Positions 16,301 to 25,470 of a stretch of DNA of 40,237 nt are shown here, piece after piece. The notes beneath the pieces are model-generated. The model was not told where the DNA came from. It saw only the letters and a program-made list of their open reading frames with translations, and did not search any database. The stretch covers positions 1-40,237 of the forward strand of contig CAYJQH010000009.1 in NCBI GenBank assembly GCA_964372415.1, given 5' to 3'. The DNA is from JAGORL01 sp964372415 (GTDB lineage: Bacteria; Patescibacteriota; Patescibacteriia; UBA9934). Position 1 is the first letter of the stretch. Every line of letters starts with the position of its first letter. Both the position numbers and the translations under genes were made by a program.

Positions 16301-19300
16301 TACTAAATGATGCTCTTTATTCGTGGCTGTGGTCGGTTGATCCAAGTTATGCTCGGCTCGTAACAACAAGTGACACCGAATGCGCGGGCGGTACTTCCAG
16401 TTGTGCCACGGTGGAGGGCCTAGCCGAAGGCACAACCTTGGTTACGGCCGAAGAAAGGTTCACCACAGTGAGCGACACAGCGGAACTCGCGATCAATTTT
16501 TCCGATCCTTACATTGTTAACGAGTGGCCAAATTGTGAGGAAGCCTGTCCTAACGCCGAAGTGGGCGCGAGTTTTAATACAGCCATGGATCAAGCGAGTC
16601 TCGAAGCGCTTGGCGCAGTAACTTTGTTCGTTTGCAGTAATGAACTCTGTACCACCCTCACCCCGGTTGTTCAGGCTAAGGCCGCCTGCACCTTTGACAC
16701 CAACAATGATTGTACTGGTTTTGCCATGAATAGCTTAACCCTCACCCCCGGCACTTTTTATCGGGTCATCGTGGCCGGAGACGTGGTTAGCACAAGCGGC
16801 GTGTCGCTTATTAGAACAAATTACGGCGGTGATTATTCCTGGACATTCCGAGTGCGTCAGGATGGCACGGCCTGTGCTGTTGACCGCATTACGATTGATC
16901 CAGTTGACACGCTTCTAAAGGTTATTGGTGATGCTCAAGCTTATTCAGCTAGCGCTTACGGAGCGGCTGACGCCTGTTCTGTTTCTGGTCAAAGACTCTC
17001 CGGCTTTGATTATTCCTGGAGTTGGATCGATCCGATTGATGACGCAGATTTAGATAATGATGCAACTACAGTCGTAGCCGAATGGGAGGCTAACGGTCAG
17101 ATTGATACTGACCCCGGTAGCATTGCTGAGGGCTGCACGGCCTCATGTTTGGCCGGCGGCAGTTCGCCCTACGACGCCATTTGTGGTGACAGTACAATAG
17201 ACAACCTAGCTGGCGAGGAGTGTGAGGATGGGAACGTGTCTAACGGTGACGGTTGCTCGGCTGCCTGTTTGCGTGAAGGGGCTAACACCTTTGGAGTTTG
17301 TGGAAATAATCTAATTGATCGTCAGGCCACGGGAGCCGGAGAAGATTGCGACGACGGCAACGTAATAAGCGGTGACGGCTGTTCAGATGATTGTCTTGCG
17401 GAGGGTTCGGGGACCATTGGCGCCACCTGCGGTAACAGCGACATCGCTGTCGCCGATACCGTGACCTTGGCAGGCGAGGAGTGTGATGACGGTAATGCGC
17501 TCCGTGGTGATGGTTGTTCAGCCGAGTGTTTGAACGAAGGTTCGCCGACCCTGGCCTCAATTGGCGGCGCAATTTGCGGTAATGGTGTGATCGAAGTTCC
17601 AGCTGAAAATTGTGATGACAGCAACGTCTTAAACGAGGATGGTTGTTCGGAAAATTGTCTTCTTGAAGGTTCGAGTAACTCGTATGCAACGCCTTCGAAG
17701 TGCGGTGACGGAGTTATTGGCATGGGGGAGGAATGTGATGATAGCGATTCTCTAGGCGGTGACGGTTGTGGAGCGAGTTGTTTATTTGAAGGGTCTTCCA
17801 CAAACTACCAGCCACCCTCTTTTTGTGGCGATGGACTGGTGGCGCTTGGCGAATTGGCTGCTTGTGAGGTAACCGCCGGTGGCGATGGTCAAATTGATCC
17901 GTTGCAGGTGGCCGCCATTGCCGACGGCGCCGTCTTTGAGGTTGATCAGGTCACGGGTGAGGCAATGGCTACGATTGAAGTTTCCGAGGATTCCTCACGC
18001 TTGGCCACTACCGCCACCTTGCGCTTGGCCTGTTCGGCGGAAAGTGACCTTGATTGTCTTGACCCCGTAAATTACGGGGCAGGGGTCGGCAACTGTTGCG
18101 TGGAACGGCCGACCGGAGACCTTTACCCGAAGGGCAGTCAAGTGTGTAGAAACGCTGCGCTTTATGGCATTTTTGACCGAGAAATGGATCTTTCAAGCTT
18201 TATTTATGAGGACTCCTCAAGCGGCGCCACGGTTTTGAAATATCGCATGTATGCTCGTCTTGACGTAACAACAAACGGTGGTTTTTGTCCTTCTGATCAC
18301 ACTACTTTAGCTGGCGTTCCACGCTCGCCATTAGTTCGTTTCTGGCATCGCATTTTGAGTTTGCTCGGTCGCCCAGTATCGGCGGCCGCTGGCGATTGTG
18401 TGGCACCGATTGTTGATGTTCAACAAACAGCTCTAGATAGCGATAGCTATCAAGTGCAACTTTTAACCGATGCCTTACTTGCGGCCAATACTCGGTACAC
18501 CTTGGTTGTTGAGGGGGATGAGGATGTGACCGATGGCGCAACTGACGGCGTGCTTTCGCGTTTGGGCGGGGGCTTAAATGGAACCCTCCTCGAGACGTTT
18601 AGCGTGGGAAGTGAGGTGTGCACGTTTGATGCGGTTGCAATTGACGATACTGATCTAGAGACACCTTTTGCCTTCTCACAAACCAACGAAGAACATCTCT
18701 TTGTTGCTCAAGCGATTAGTTACACGACCGGCATTCCTCAAACAATTTCACCAATTGACGGTGTTTATAGCTGGGATTGGACAGCGTGGTCATCTGAGGA
18801 CGATGGTCAAATTTTAGACGTGGTACAGGATGTTGCCAAGCCTGACCAGGCTATGGTAACCGCCGAAGGTGATAACGGTGAGACAACTGTTATTGCCACG
18901 GCAACAATTACTGACAACACGGCTGGCGTCGTGAGTGAAGAAGTAATCAACGGTGCCGCTAAAGTGACCGTCTTCCTGTGTGAAAATCCTTGGCCAGCCG
19001 TTGATTCGTTTCCCTGGACTGACAGTGAAGCGAGCCTTCTTGATGGTGCCGATTTGGGTCAGGGTTGGACCAACTTCTCAACCATGTACTGCCGTGATTC
19101 TGGCGCCGAGGGAACGGTGGATGATTTACCCACGGTTACCGTGGTGCGGCCGCCATTTTCGGCTTCGAGCGGAGTTTTCAAAGAATATCTTTTTGAGATC
19201 AGTGATGGCTCTGGGGATGCCATTGGTTTCCGCATAGTCAGTAACCCGTTGTACTTAAGCCCGCTTGCTTGGTACGAGTCGCAAGGTTTTGTCGGCACAC

Positions 19301-22300
19301 CAAATGAACTGTTAGTTGATGGTTTCGCGGCTGTTGAAGACGGCAGAACCACTTATGTGGTAGCGCCAAACGAGACTGATACCGGTGAAATTTACTCTAA
19401 CGTTTATGCAATTTCTTACAACGAAGGGGCGAGCGAGACCAGTAAACAAATTTACGCTGGATTACTTGAAAATCTTCGTTTTGTCATTAATGTCACTGAT
19501 ATTGGTTTGTGTGTGGCGGCTGATGGCGTAAGTTATCTTTCAACTGACTCTGGGGATCCCGTTACTTGCTCTTCTAATCTTGATTGTTCAAGCGACATCG
19601 GGGCCACTTGTGCTGATCTAAAGGCAAAAATTCGTCGTGACAGTGCCAGGCTTGGCGACCTAACCGACATTCAAAGTATCGTCAACGACTATCATGCCCA
19701 AAACGGCGTAGTACCGAATTTGCCAGCCGGCACTTTTGTCCGGGGCTTGAGCTCAAGCATTTGGGAGTCATGGCTGTCCATTTTGGGCGGTGGTCTTGGT
19801 GTTGCCTCGCTCTCGGCCGACCCACTTAACGATTATGTTGATTGTGGTGTTGAAGGTGGTCTCTTTAACGCTTATGACGCCGAAACTTGTGTTGACGAGA
19901 CCAACGGCAATTATGTTTGTCCGGTTGGTTCGTACGCCTATCACTATCAGGCCGTGGGTTCAGTAGCGACCAACCTGTACACCGATTTGGAATACGATTC
20001 TGGAGCCTGGGTAACGCCGATCGATGCCAATTCTCTTGATGCGGTCACGATCACTGTAGGTAATAGCGCAAGCACGGCGACCGGGTTTACGCCAAGCGCT
20101 TTCTGCTCGGGTACCACGATCTACGGCTCGTCAGCCAGTTGCGGTGACGGCGTTGTCGGGAGTGATGAGCTGTGCGAAATCGGCCAGCTTGGTGGCACTG
20201 CCGTTACTTGCACAACTGCAGATGGATTGTCTGGTAACCGAAGTCAGATTTGCGATAGCTCATGTACTGGGTTTGTTGATGACGTAAACGCGCTATGCAT
20301 TGTGGCTACCTGCGGCGACGGCGTTATTGATGCCGGTGAGTATTGTGATGACGGTAGTAAGAATGGGGCTTACGGATTCTGTGGTCAGGATTGTACGTTC
20401 GACACCGCTTTTTACTGCGGCGACGGCCTTTTGGCGGGCGGCGAAGCGTGTGATTGTGGTGTTCCAGGAACAGATAACACAAATTCACGCGCCTTCGGTG
20501 GCGTGCCTGCTAGCTGCAACGGAAACTTTAACGGCGATTATGACTCTAGCCCGAGCGCTACCTGTGCTTGGGATTGCTCCGGGCCAGCCGCTTATTGCGG
20601 TGACAGCACTCTTGATAGTGGGGAAGTGTGTGATGGTGCAAACGAGACTTGGTCAGGCCAGCTTTGTTCAGGTAGTTCGCCTGTCGGATTCCGTAACGAG
20701 CCGTGTGTGAGCGATGCCGATTGCGGAGGAGGAGTTTGTGGCGGTACAGGGTCAGGAAGCCGCGCAGCATGCGAGGTGGGTTACACTCGAGTTAAGACTT
20801 GTGATGACGCCGCGGGTGCGAGTTGTGCTTACACCGAGAACGACTGGTTTAATATTGCCTGCACCGAAATTGGGGCTTGCGGTGACGGCGTGGTTGACCC
20901 AGGCGAAGAGTGTGATGACGGCAATACCGACGGCACTGACAGCTGTACTAGCGCCTGCACGCTTAACGTTTGCGGTGACGCGTACGTGTATGTTGGCCAA
21001 GAACAATGTGACGAAGGTGTAAACAACGGACAAGGATGCGATTCCGCTTATGGCTCAAGTTGCACTGCCTGTTCGCTGTCTTGCCGTTACGAAGTGGAAA
21101 GTGGCGAATTTTGTGGCGATGGTGTGTTGAATGGCGACGAATATTGCGACGCGGCCCAGATTCCTTACCAGTACTATGACGGGCCGACTGACTCCACGCA
21201 TGGTATTTGTTACGAACTAGGTACAACGATTACCGATAATGGCGTTACCTATACTTGCCGAAATGTAGGTCTGTGTAGTGGCGGGTTAAACAACGGAGAA
21301 TTTTGTACGTTAGGAGGCGCATTGGAGGACATTGCTACTTGTGCTTTGGGCAGTAGTTGCGTGGCGCCTGCTTGCGCTGACAACTGCTTAAGCGCCTGTC
21401 CATTCACTTATGATTCTCAGAATTTACTTGTAACAGCCAACCAGCCTGGCTCAAAGGCTTTGACCACTGCTAACCTTTACACCTACTCAGCTGACAGCAC
21501 TTCGGTTCTACCGAACGCGGCAACTATTACCGTGCCGGCTTGTACCGTGGCTACCGGTTTTACGGCTGATGTGTCTCTCTCGAATGTTGAGTTGCCGCAA
21601 ACCTACATCGTATTTATTACCGACGAATCGCGCACCATGAGAAACGAGGTCGCAAACTCTTCTTTGCCAGAACCAGGTGAAGGCTCGCGCCTTTCAGTGG
21701 CAGTGGATTCCATGGAAAAAGCCATAGAGCTATTGTTCAATGATTTAGGTGAGAATGTACAAATTGGCCTCATTGGCTACAAGGGCCTCGTGGCAGGCGA
21801 GTGTTTTATTACCACGAACGCCTGTATCCAAGACAGTGATTGTTCAGCCGTTACCGCCGGAGATTTCTGTAACGATACAGATTCTTCGCTTAGTACCGGC
21901 GTGCCATTTGGTGACACCACTAACGGTTTCCTTGCCGAAGATCAAAAAGCAGAGCTACTAGCAGAAATCAACGGTTATTTCCCAGACGTTAAAGGTGCAA
22001 CTTATGACGGTGACTATTATGGCCATGGCTCAGGTCATGGCACGTTCACTTATGAAGCATTCGAGCAAACGCTGGATCTCTTTGAGGCTCAAGGCGGTCA
22101 AACGGGCACGGCTAACGCCCGTTATATTGCAATCCTTTTGTCTGACGGTCAGTGGACAAGTTATGACCCGAATATTGCCGCGGACAACATGAAAGATTTT
22201 GGCTACGAAGTGTATACAGCAGTCTTAAGTACAGTTGATGAGTATATTGATAATATGGAGGCTTGGTCATCAAACGAGCCAGGTCAAGGGGTGGGTGCGA

Positions 22301-22590
22301 ACGGGGTTGACTACTCGTACCAAGCCGACACCGAGGTGGAGCTTGAAGCGATGTATGAGCAAATAATCGATTCAATTTTGAGTATTGGTGTGACTCTCAC
22401 GGCTTCAAGTAATGGCACAGCTACCCAAACCATCGGTAATATTAAGGAAGGAGCCAATATTCCACTGCCGTTCCCCGAGGGTTTTGTTTGTGACCCCGAG
22501 GCAGAACAAGAAATACCAATTCAGTTTACCTTCCCGGGCGTTGGTCTTATTGAAGTGAGTAATGTGCGCATGAATTCCTGCGCCCCGTAG
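13354..22590 (+). CDS. Giant cysteine-rich surface protein: pilin-like N-terminus, Ig/IPT domains, disulfide repeats and a C-terminal VWA domain
   Basis: About 3,078 residues. Residues 1-33 form a signal peptide. Two membrane helices at about 57-85 and 90-121, with FVWMTAGGNAERVAKAKRIL between them, match the preceding gene. An SbsA-like Ig domain (about 150-275) is followed by a Cys-rich segment and four IPT/TIG domains (about 425-800, e.g. GLPGTLVTIHGEGFGS). More Ig-like domains follow to about 1170. Six DUF4215-type repeats (pattern CGDGxIxxGEECDDGNxxxG) lie at about 1270-1500 and another cluster at about 2260-2680. A VWA-like domain at about 2746-3010 has a modified metal site, ITDESRTM. 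The ATG at 13354 directly precedes the signal peptide. It probably forms an anchored surface structure for attachment; that is inference. Confidence 0.88.
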   Translation: MTSFRSHLLKIGFAACLTASILGFVQVASVEAQETVTGLEAVAQVSGLGLQDDPTVIVARLIRTGLTLLGVIAVVIVMYGGFVWMTAGGNAERVAKAKRILLNGVIGLAIIIMSWAITTFVINALSEATGRTTGDDTTQGGFTLGLGGGSSSSFEVTAILPTGVLSIRNVEVQITFSKNVDQQTVDANSIKITDANTGVDIVGTLETSGNKITFVPSAPCPDPNTDRFCFDANTLYNVNIDDSLQSSTGIRLSCANGKCSGQFTTGDLVDIADPSVEATLPESGDGVSVDALIDTQAHGTDDAGVAVIDFAVDGVIFDSVPGTGDLTNVVVNTLWDTTGLTLGQSYEITMTANDLAGNTDEDSVVVVARSAQCFDGLQNGVETGIDCGGDPVSSEYCGACDGGSCTQNADCASGLCLAGVCTTLPKITNVSPLDGLPGTLVTIHGEGFGSLEGSVAFNSASGEVIANLPFCAQDWSQTEIVVEVPDEAIDGSITLTTSTGTVDATDDSYGAFVPDFDVNLVEHPGLCSLSPSIGLASSGVTLEGQNFGDTQGASSTVTFDVTPASSYNAWSNGSVSATVPDLASATYDVTVNVGGIASNALHFSVVSEEIVPPVIVTADPSQGGVGQYVTLTGTNFGSGLGTVWFENVASQEVALATSNDLPAACADNIWFDTQVTVMVPGEFTTGGNLNPGNYNLYLVTSGGVNSNIFSFTVTDDSPTPGLCALDPASGLAGDAVTLYGDNFGPSAGSAIFFADQSAAIIDWTDNQVAVTVPSGSATGPLVIRDATGTESNPLNFEVSAQDAQAALGEPAEYAWSFSSGEIPAVPAVIFVCDDNQISGVPNDALGNEAACVNADAFVEFTLDMDEASLEDSFSLAKCIGSSQNPCDALEAVSGDFQITSTTLRFTPLQDFDVSSLYQITIGAQATSALGVPLGEDVSWNFTTRDDANRCGVLSVIVSPPSATITELYGDAQYQALPVNGCSVLNDALYSWLWSVDPSYARLVTTSDTECAGGTSSCATVEGLAEGTTLVTAEERFTTVSDTAELAINFSDPYIVNEWPNCEEACPNAEVGASFNTAMDQASLEALGAVTLFVCSNELCTTLTPVVQAKAACTFDTNNDCTGFAMNSLTLTPGTFYRVIVAGDVVSTSGVSLIRTNYGGDYSWTFRVRQDGTACAVDRITIDPVDTLLKVIGDAQAYSASAYGAADACSVSGQRLSGFDYSWSWIDPIDDADLDNDATTVVAEWEANGQIDTDPGSIAEGCTASCLAGGSSPYDAICGDSTIDNLAGEECEDGNVSNGDGCSAACLREGANTFGVCGNNLIDRQATGAGEDCDDGNVISGDGCSDDCLAEGSGTIGATCGNSDIAVADTVTLAGEECDDGNALRGDGCSAECLNEGSPTLASIGGAICGNGVIEVPAENCDDSNVLNEDGCSENCLLEGSSNSYATPSKCGDGVIGMGEECDDSDSLGGDGCGASCLFEGSSTNYQPPSFCGDGLVALGELAACEVTAGGDGQIDPLQVAAIADGAVFEVDQVTGEAMATIEVSEDSSRLATTATLRLACSAESDLDCLDPVNYGAGVGNCCVERPTGDLYPKGSQVCRNAALYGIFDREMDLSSFIYEDSSSGATVLKYRMYARLDVTTNGGFCPSDHTTLAGVPRSPLVRFWHRILSLLGRPVSAAAGDCVAPIVDVQQTALDSDSYQVQLLTDALLAANTRYTLVVEGDEDVTDGATDGVLSRLGGGLNGTLLETFSVGSEVCTFDAVAIDDTDLETPFAFSQTNEEHLFVAQAISYTTGIPQTISPIDGVYSWDWTAWSSEDDGQILDVVQDVAKPDQAMVTAEGDNGETTVIATATITDNTAGVVSEEVINGAAKVTVFLCENPWPAVDSFPWTDSEASLLDGADLGQGWTNFSTMYCRDSGAEGTVDDLPTVTVVRPPFSASSGVFKEYLFEISDGSGDAIGFRIVSNPLYLSPLAWYESQGFVGTPNELLVDGFAAVEDGRTTYVVAPNETDTGEIYSNVYAISYNEGASETSKQIYAGLLENLRFVINVTDIGLCVAADGVSYLSTDSGDPVTCSSNLDCSSDIGATCADLKAKIRRDSARLGDLTDIQSIVNDYHAQNGVVPNLPAGTFVRGLSSSIWESWLSILGGGLGVASLSADPLNDYVDCGVEGGLFNAYDAETCVDETNGNYVCPVGSYAYHYQAVGSVATNLYTDLEYDSGAWVTPIDANSLDAVTITVGNSASTATGFTPSAFCSGTTIYGSSASCGDGVVGSDELCEIGQLGGTAVTCTTADGLSGNRSQICDSSCTGFVDDVNALCIVATCGDGVIDAGEYCDDGSKNGAYGFCGQDCTFDTAFYCGDGLLAGGEACDCGVPGTDNTNSRAFGGVPASCNGNFNGDYDSSPSATCAWDCSGPAAYCGDSTLDSGEVCDGANETWSGQLCSGSSPVGFRNEPCVSDADCGGGVCGGTGSGSRAACEVGYTRVKTCDDAAGASCAYTENDWFNIACTEIGACGDGVVDPGEECDDGNTDGTDSCTSACTLNVCGDAYVYVGQEQCDEGVNNGQGCDSAYGSSCTACSLSCRYEVESGEFCGDGVLNGDEYCDAAQIPYQYYDGPTDSTHGICYELGTTITDNGVTYTCRNVGLCSGGLNNGEFCTLGGALEDIATCALGSSCVAPACADNCLSACPFTYDSQNLLVTANQPGSKALTTANLYTYSADSTSVLPNAATITVPACTVATGFTADVSLSNVELPQTYIVFITDESRTMRNEVANSSLPEPGEGSRLSVAVDSMEKAIELLFNDLGENVQIGLIGYKGLVAGECFITTNACIQDSDCSAVTAGDFCNDTDSSLSTGVPFGDTTNGFLAEDQKAELLAEINGYFPDVKGATYDGDYYGHGSGHGTFTYEAFEQTLDLFEAQGGQTGTANARYIAILLSDGQWTSYDPNIAADNMKDFGYEVYTAVLSTVDEYIDNMEAWSSNEPGQGVGANGVDYSYQADTEVELEAMYEQIIDSILSIGVTLTASSNGTATQTIGNIKEGANIPLPFPEGFVCDPEAEQEIPIQFTFPGVGLIEVSNVRMNSCAP

Positions 22591-22593
22591 TTT

Positions 22594-23415
22594 ATGAATG
22601 ATTACGCAACGTACCAATTTTATAACCCGGCGCCGCCAGCGCCCGAAACCCCAACTCCTGGGTGGCGTAGTCGAAAATTATGGCTACTCTTGGTTTTTGC
22701 GCTGTCGAGCATCTTAATCTTGGCCCTGCTTGTTGTGCTTATATTAAATATTTTAAAAAACCGAAAAGGTGAGCAGGAACTTGATGGTGTTGCGTCAATG
22801 GCCCAAACATTGGCCGTTACTTGCGACCAGGGCGATACGGTGTGTCGCGAACGGGCTTTATCAGAGGCTGCGCAAGCAAAGGGTGTCGCCGCTGCTTGCT
22901 TAGGCCTGACAAGCCTTGAGGCTCAGACTAATTGCGTCACGCTCATTGCAAAAGAAACTAATAATCTTGCTGCCTGCGAGGCCTTAAACAAAGAAGCTTC
23001 ACAAAACTGTCGTGATCAGATGAATATCTTTTTGGCTTCAAGCGAGGTATCATTCGCAAAGTGTGAGGTCATTGTGAGTCCAGAACTCAAAGCGAGTTGT
23101 TCTGGGCAGGTGTGGGCGGCGGCGGTATCAGGTGGCAATTGCCTAGCGCTTGGCATTAACTCAGAAATATGTGATTCAAGACTGCTCCTTCAGGCGGCTG
23201 AGAACTCGGGTAACCCCGCAGCTTGCGACGCTTTGTTAGATCAAGATGACAGATATGATTGCAATTTTTCTATAGAAAATGTTGATTCAGACAGTGACGG
23301 ATTAACCACCAAAGAAGAATTTGAGCATGGCACAGATTCAGAAAAAGCTGACACCGACAACGATGGTTACAGTGACGGGACCGAGGTAAAAGGGGGTTAT
23401 GATCCACTTAGTTAA
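22594..23415 (+). CDS. Single-pass membrane protein with Cys-rich region and thrombospondin-type-3 calcium repeats
   Basis: The 273-residue product has a Pro-rich cytoplasmic N-terminus, one membrane helix at about residues 29-52, a region with regularly spaced Cys pairs (for example CDQGDTVCRERAL and AACEALNKEASQNC), and a C-terminal DSDSDGLTTKEEF ... DTDNDGYSDGTE stretch. The last is a typical calcium-binding type-3 repeat with the acidic DxDxDG loop. It starts 3 nt after the giant gene, so it belongs to the same operon, and shares its C-terminal repeat type with the next two genes. No enzymatic domain is seen; a scaffold or adhesion role is inferred. Confidence 0.75.
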   Translation: MNDYATYQFYNPAPPAPETPTPGWRSRKLWLLLVFALSSILILALLVVLILNILKNRKGEQELDGVASMAQTLAVTCDQGDTVCRERALSEAAQAKGVAAACLGLTSLEAQTNCVTLIAKETNNLAACEALNKEASQNCRDQMNIFLASSEVSFAKCEVIVSPELKASCSGQVWAAAVSGGNCLALGINSEICDSRLLLQAAENSGNPAACDALLDQDDRYDCNFSIENVDSDSDGLTTKEEFEHGTDSEKADTDNDGYSDGTEVKGGYDPLS

Positions 23416-23420
23416 AACAT

Positions 23421-24071
23421 ATGTTTGAACAAAAAGAACCACAGGATATTTTTGAAGGAATAGAACCACCTAGCAATCTACCAATTGAAAGTGGCGGTCC
23501 AAAGCTGGTTCCCGAGTCAGCGCCACAAGCTGCGCCAGTAGAAGTAACGCCTGCTGCCTCATTATCACCTGAAATGTCGGCCGCTCCTCGTAGTGGAGGC
23601 AATTTAGTTAAGCGCTTTGTCATAGCTCTCATCATATTTATTTTTGTCATCGTTTTAGGTTTTGTGGCCTACCAGGCCGTGACGCCAAGTAGCGATACTT
23701 TAGAGGAAGAACCGCTGGTTCAAGGTCAGGGTGACGAGCTTATTCCGGATGGTAAGGGTGATGGCACCGAGGAGGATCGGCAACCAATATCGCCCTCGAT
23801 TAACCCCGAAGAAGCAATGGATAGCGACGGTGATGGTCTTAGTAACGCCCAAGAGCTTGAATTCAATACTTCCGTAAGCAAACCAGACACCGATGGCGAC
23901 GGACTCGGTGATAAGGAGGAGATTCAAGTTTATGGCACTGATCCGAGGCGCGCCGATACCGACAGTGATACATATTCAGACGGTGATGAGGTGAATGCCG
24001 GTTACAATCCAAACGGACCAGGAAAAATTCTAGAAGTTCCTGATTCATTGTTATCTCCGAGTGCCGAGTAG
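23421..24071 (+). CDS. Single-pass membrane protein with thrombospondin-type-3 calcium repeats
   Basis: The 216-residue product has an acidic/proline-rich N-terminus, one membrane helix at about residues 67-87 (FVIALIIFIFVIVLGFVAY), an acidic linker, and about three type-3 repeats (DSDGDGLSNAQEL, DTDGDGLGDKEEI, DTDSDTYSDGDEV). The DxDxDG loops predict calcium binding outside the cell. It starts 5 nt after the preceding gene and precedes a similar one, so it is part of one unit. The function is otherwise unknown. Confidence 0.75.
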   Translation: MFEQKEPQDIFEGIEPPSNLPIESGGPKLVPESAPQAAPVEVTPAASLSPEMSAAPRSGGNLVKRFVIALIIFIFVIVLGFVAYQAVTPSSDTLEEEPLVQGQGDELIPDGKGDGTEEDRQPISPSINPEEAMDSDGDGLSNAQELEFNTSVSKPDTDGDGLGDKEEIQVYGTDPRRADTDSDTYSDGDEVNAGYNPNGPGKILEVPDSLLSPSAE

Positions 24072-24076
24072 TATTT

Positions 24077-25048
24077 ATGTTCGAGGAGGCTCAAACCAGT
24101 ATTCCAAAACCCACACCACCCACCCCAAATAACAACGGGGGAGAGGCTTCGGTTGTTATTAGAACCATGCCGCGGGATTTTTTTGATCGGTCCGGGGCCC
24201 CTCTTCAGGTTGCTCAGGAACAAGTTGAAAAAGTAGTTGTCCCCAAGCCTGCACCGATCCCGGCTGGTTTACCCGCCAAACCAGCGCCAGCACCCATTCT
24301 AAAACTTAAGAAAAAACATGCCTTTACGCCATTCTTTATATTATTCGGCTTGCTCGTAGTTGGCGGTTTGGCTTTGACGGCTTACTTTTTGCTTGAACTA
24401 TCACCTACGCCACCTGCTCCAGACCCGGTGCAAGAGCAACAACCGACGCCCATGCCGGCGCCAGAGCCCGAACCAGAACCGGTAATTCCACTTCCCGGTA
24501 CTGATACCGATAGCGACGGCCTGACGAATATCGAAGAACTACTTTACGGGACTGATCCGCGTAATCCTGATACCGATCTTGATACTTTTCTTGACGGCAA
24601 TGAGGTGTTCCATAGGTACGATCCACTCGGCGAGGCACCCTCGACACTCCTTGATACTGGTTCGGTACGTGTTTTACAAAATTCAGACTTGCCTTTCACT
24701 ATTTTCTATCCCGCAAGTTGGAATCCAGTAAGCACGCCAACGGCTTCGCGTGTCGTTTTTCGTTCTTCTTCCAGTCAAACGATTATTACTGAATGGGCCA
24801 GCAAAGAACCAGAACTCACCCTCGAAGCTTGGTACCGCGAAAACATTTCAGCTTTTGGAGTTGAGCGTCTTAACAAAACTAATACCAAAGAAGGTTATAG
24901 CTCACTCATTTCACCTGACGATCGCGCCATGTACGTGGAAGTTGGAGAAAATGTTTACACCATGCGTTATGACCTCGGTGAATCAACTAGCATCGATTAT
25001 CTTCAAACCTTTAAGATGATGGTGAATAGCTTTCGACTTGTCCCATGA
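24077..25048 (+). CDS. Membrane protein with type-3 calcium repeats and a C-terminal PsbP-like domain
   Basis: The 323-residue product has a long Pro-rich cytoplasmic part, one membrane helix at about residues 83-105 (FFILFGLLVVGGLALTAYFL), a Pro/Glu-rich spacer, two type-3 repeats (DTDSDGLTNIEEL, DTDLDTFLDGNEV) and a globular C-terminal region of about 120 residues. That region begins with LPFTIFYPASW and ends FKMMVNSFRLVP, the pattern of PsbP-like domains, whose role in such proteins is unknown. The stop overlaps the ybeY start by 4 nt, linking this surface operon to housekeeping genes. Confidence 0.75.
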   Translation: MFEEAQTSIPKPTPPTPNNNGGEASVVIRTMPRDFFDRSGAPLQVAQEQVEKVVVPKPAPIPAGLPAKPAPAPILKLKKKHAFTPFFILFGLLVVGGLALTAYFLLELSPTPPAPDPVQEQQPTPMPAPEPEPEPVIPLPGTDTDSDGLTNIEELLYGTDPRNPDTDLDTFLDGNEVFHRYDPLGEAPSTLLDTGSVRVLQNSDLPFTIFYPASWNPVSTPTASRVVFRSSSSQTIITEWASKEPELTLEAWYRENISAFGVERLNKTNTKEGYSSLISPDDRAMYVEVGENVYTMRYDLGESTSIDYLQTFKMMVNSFRLVP

Positions 25049-25470
25049 TAAATTTTGACGTTGAACAGTCAGCCGTTCCCGAAGAACACCAACTTCGTCC
25101 AGAGCGACTGGCGAGGCTTAGCGCTGCTCTGGATCGGCGCCTACGAGAGCGACCGCACGGAACCGTTAGTGTGAGTTTTGTTTCCGAGACAGAAATTCGT
25201 CGTTTGAACAGAATGTATCGTAAACAGGATAAGGTTACGGATGTGTTATCCTTCGCTTCCCCAAGAGGAGACATGAGCGGTCAGCTTGGGGATGTACTTA
25301 TTGCTTTTGAGCAAGCGGTGCGTCAGGCTGAGGATGATGATATAGACCTTGAAATAGTTGATTTGCTGGTTCACGGAGTGCTTCATATTTTGGGTTTTGA
25401 TCATGAACGCCCAGAAGACGCTAATCTCATGTTTCCCCTTCAAGACGAGCTTGTAGCCGATATTTTATGA
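25045..25470 (+). CDS. ybeY: Endoribonuclease YbeY
   Basis: YbeY is a zinc-dependent RNase used in 16S rRNA 3'-end processing and ribosome quality control. The 141-residue protein has RRLNRMYRKQDKVTDVLSF in the middle and the metal motif HGVLHILGFDHE with the three zinc-binding His. The length is typical. It overlaps the genes on both sides by 4 nt (ATGA at each junction), so translation is coupled. Confidence 0.95.
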   Translation: MINFDVEQSAVPEEHQLRPERLARLSAALDRRLRERPHGTVSVSFVSETEIRRLNRMYRKQDKVTDVLSFASPRGDMSGQLGDVLIAFEQAVRQAEDDDIDLEIVDLLVHGVLHILGFDHERPEDANLMFPLQDELVADIL

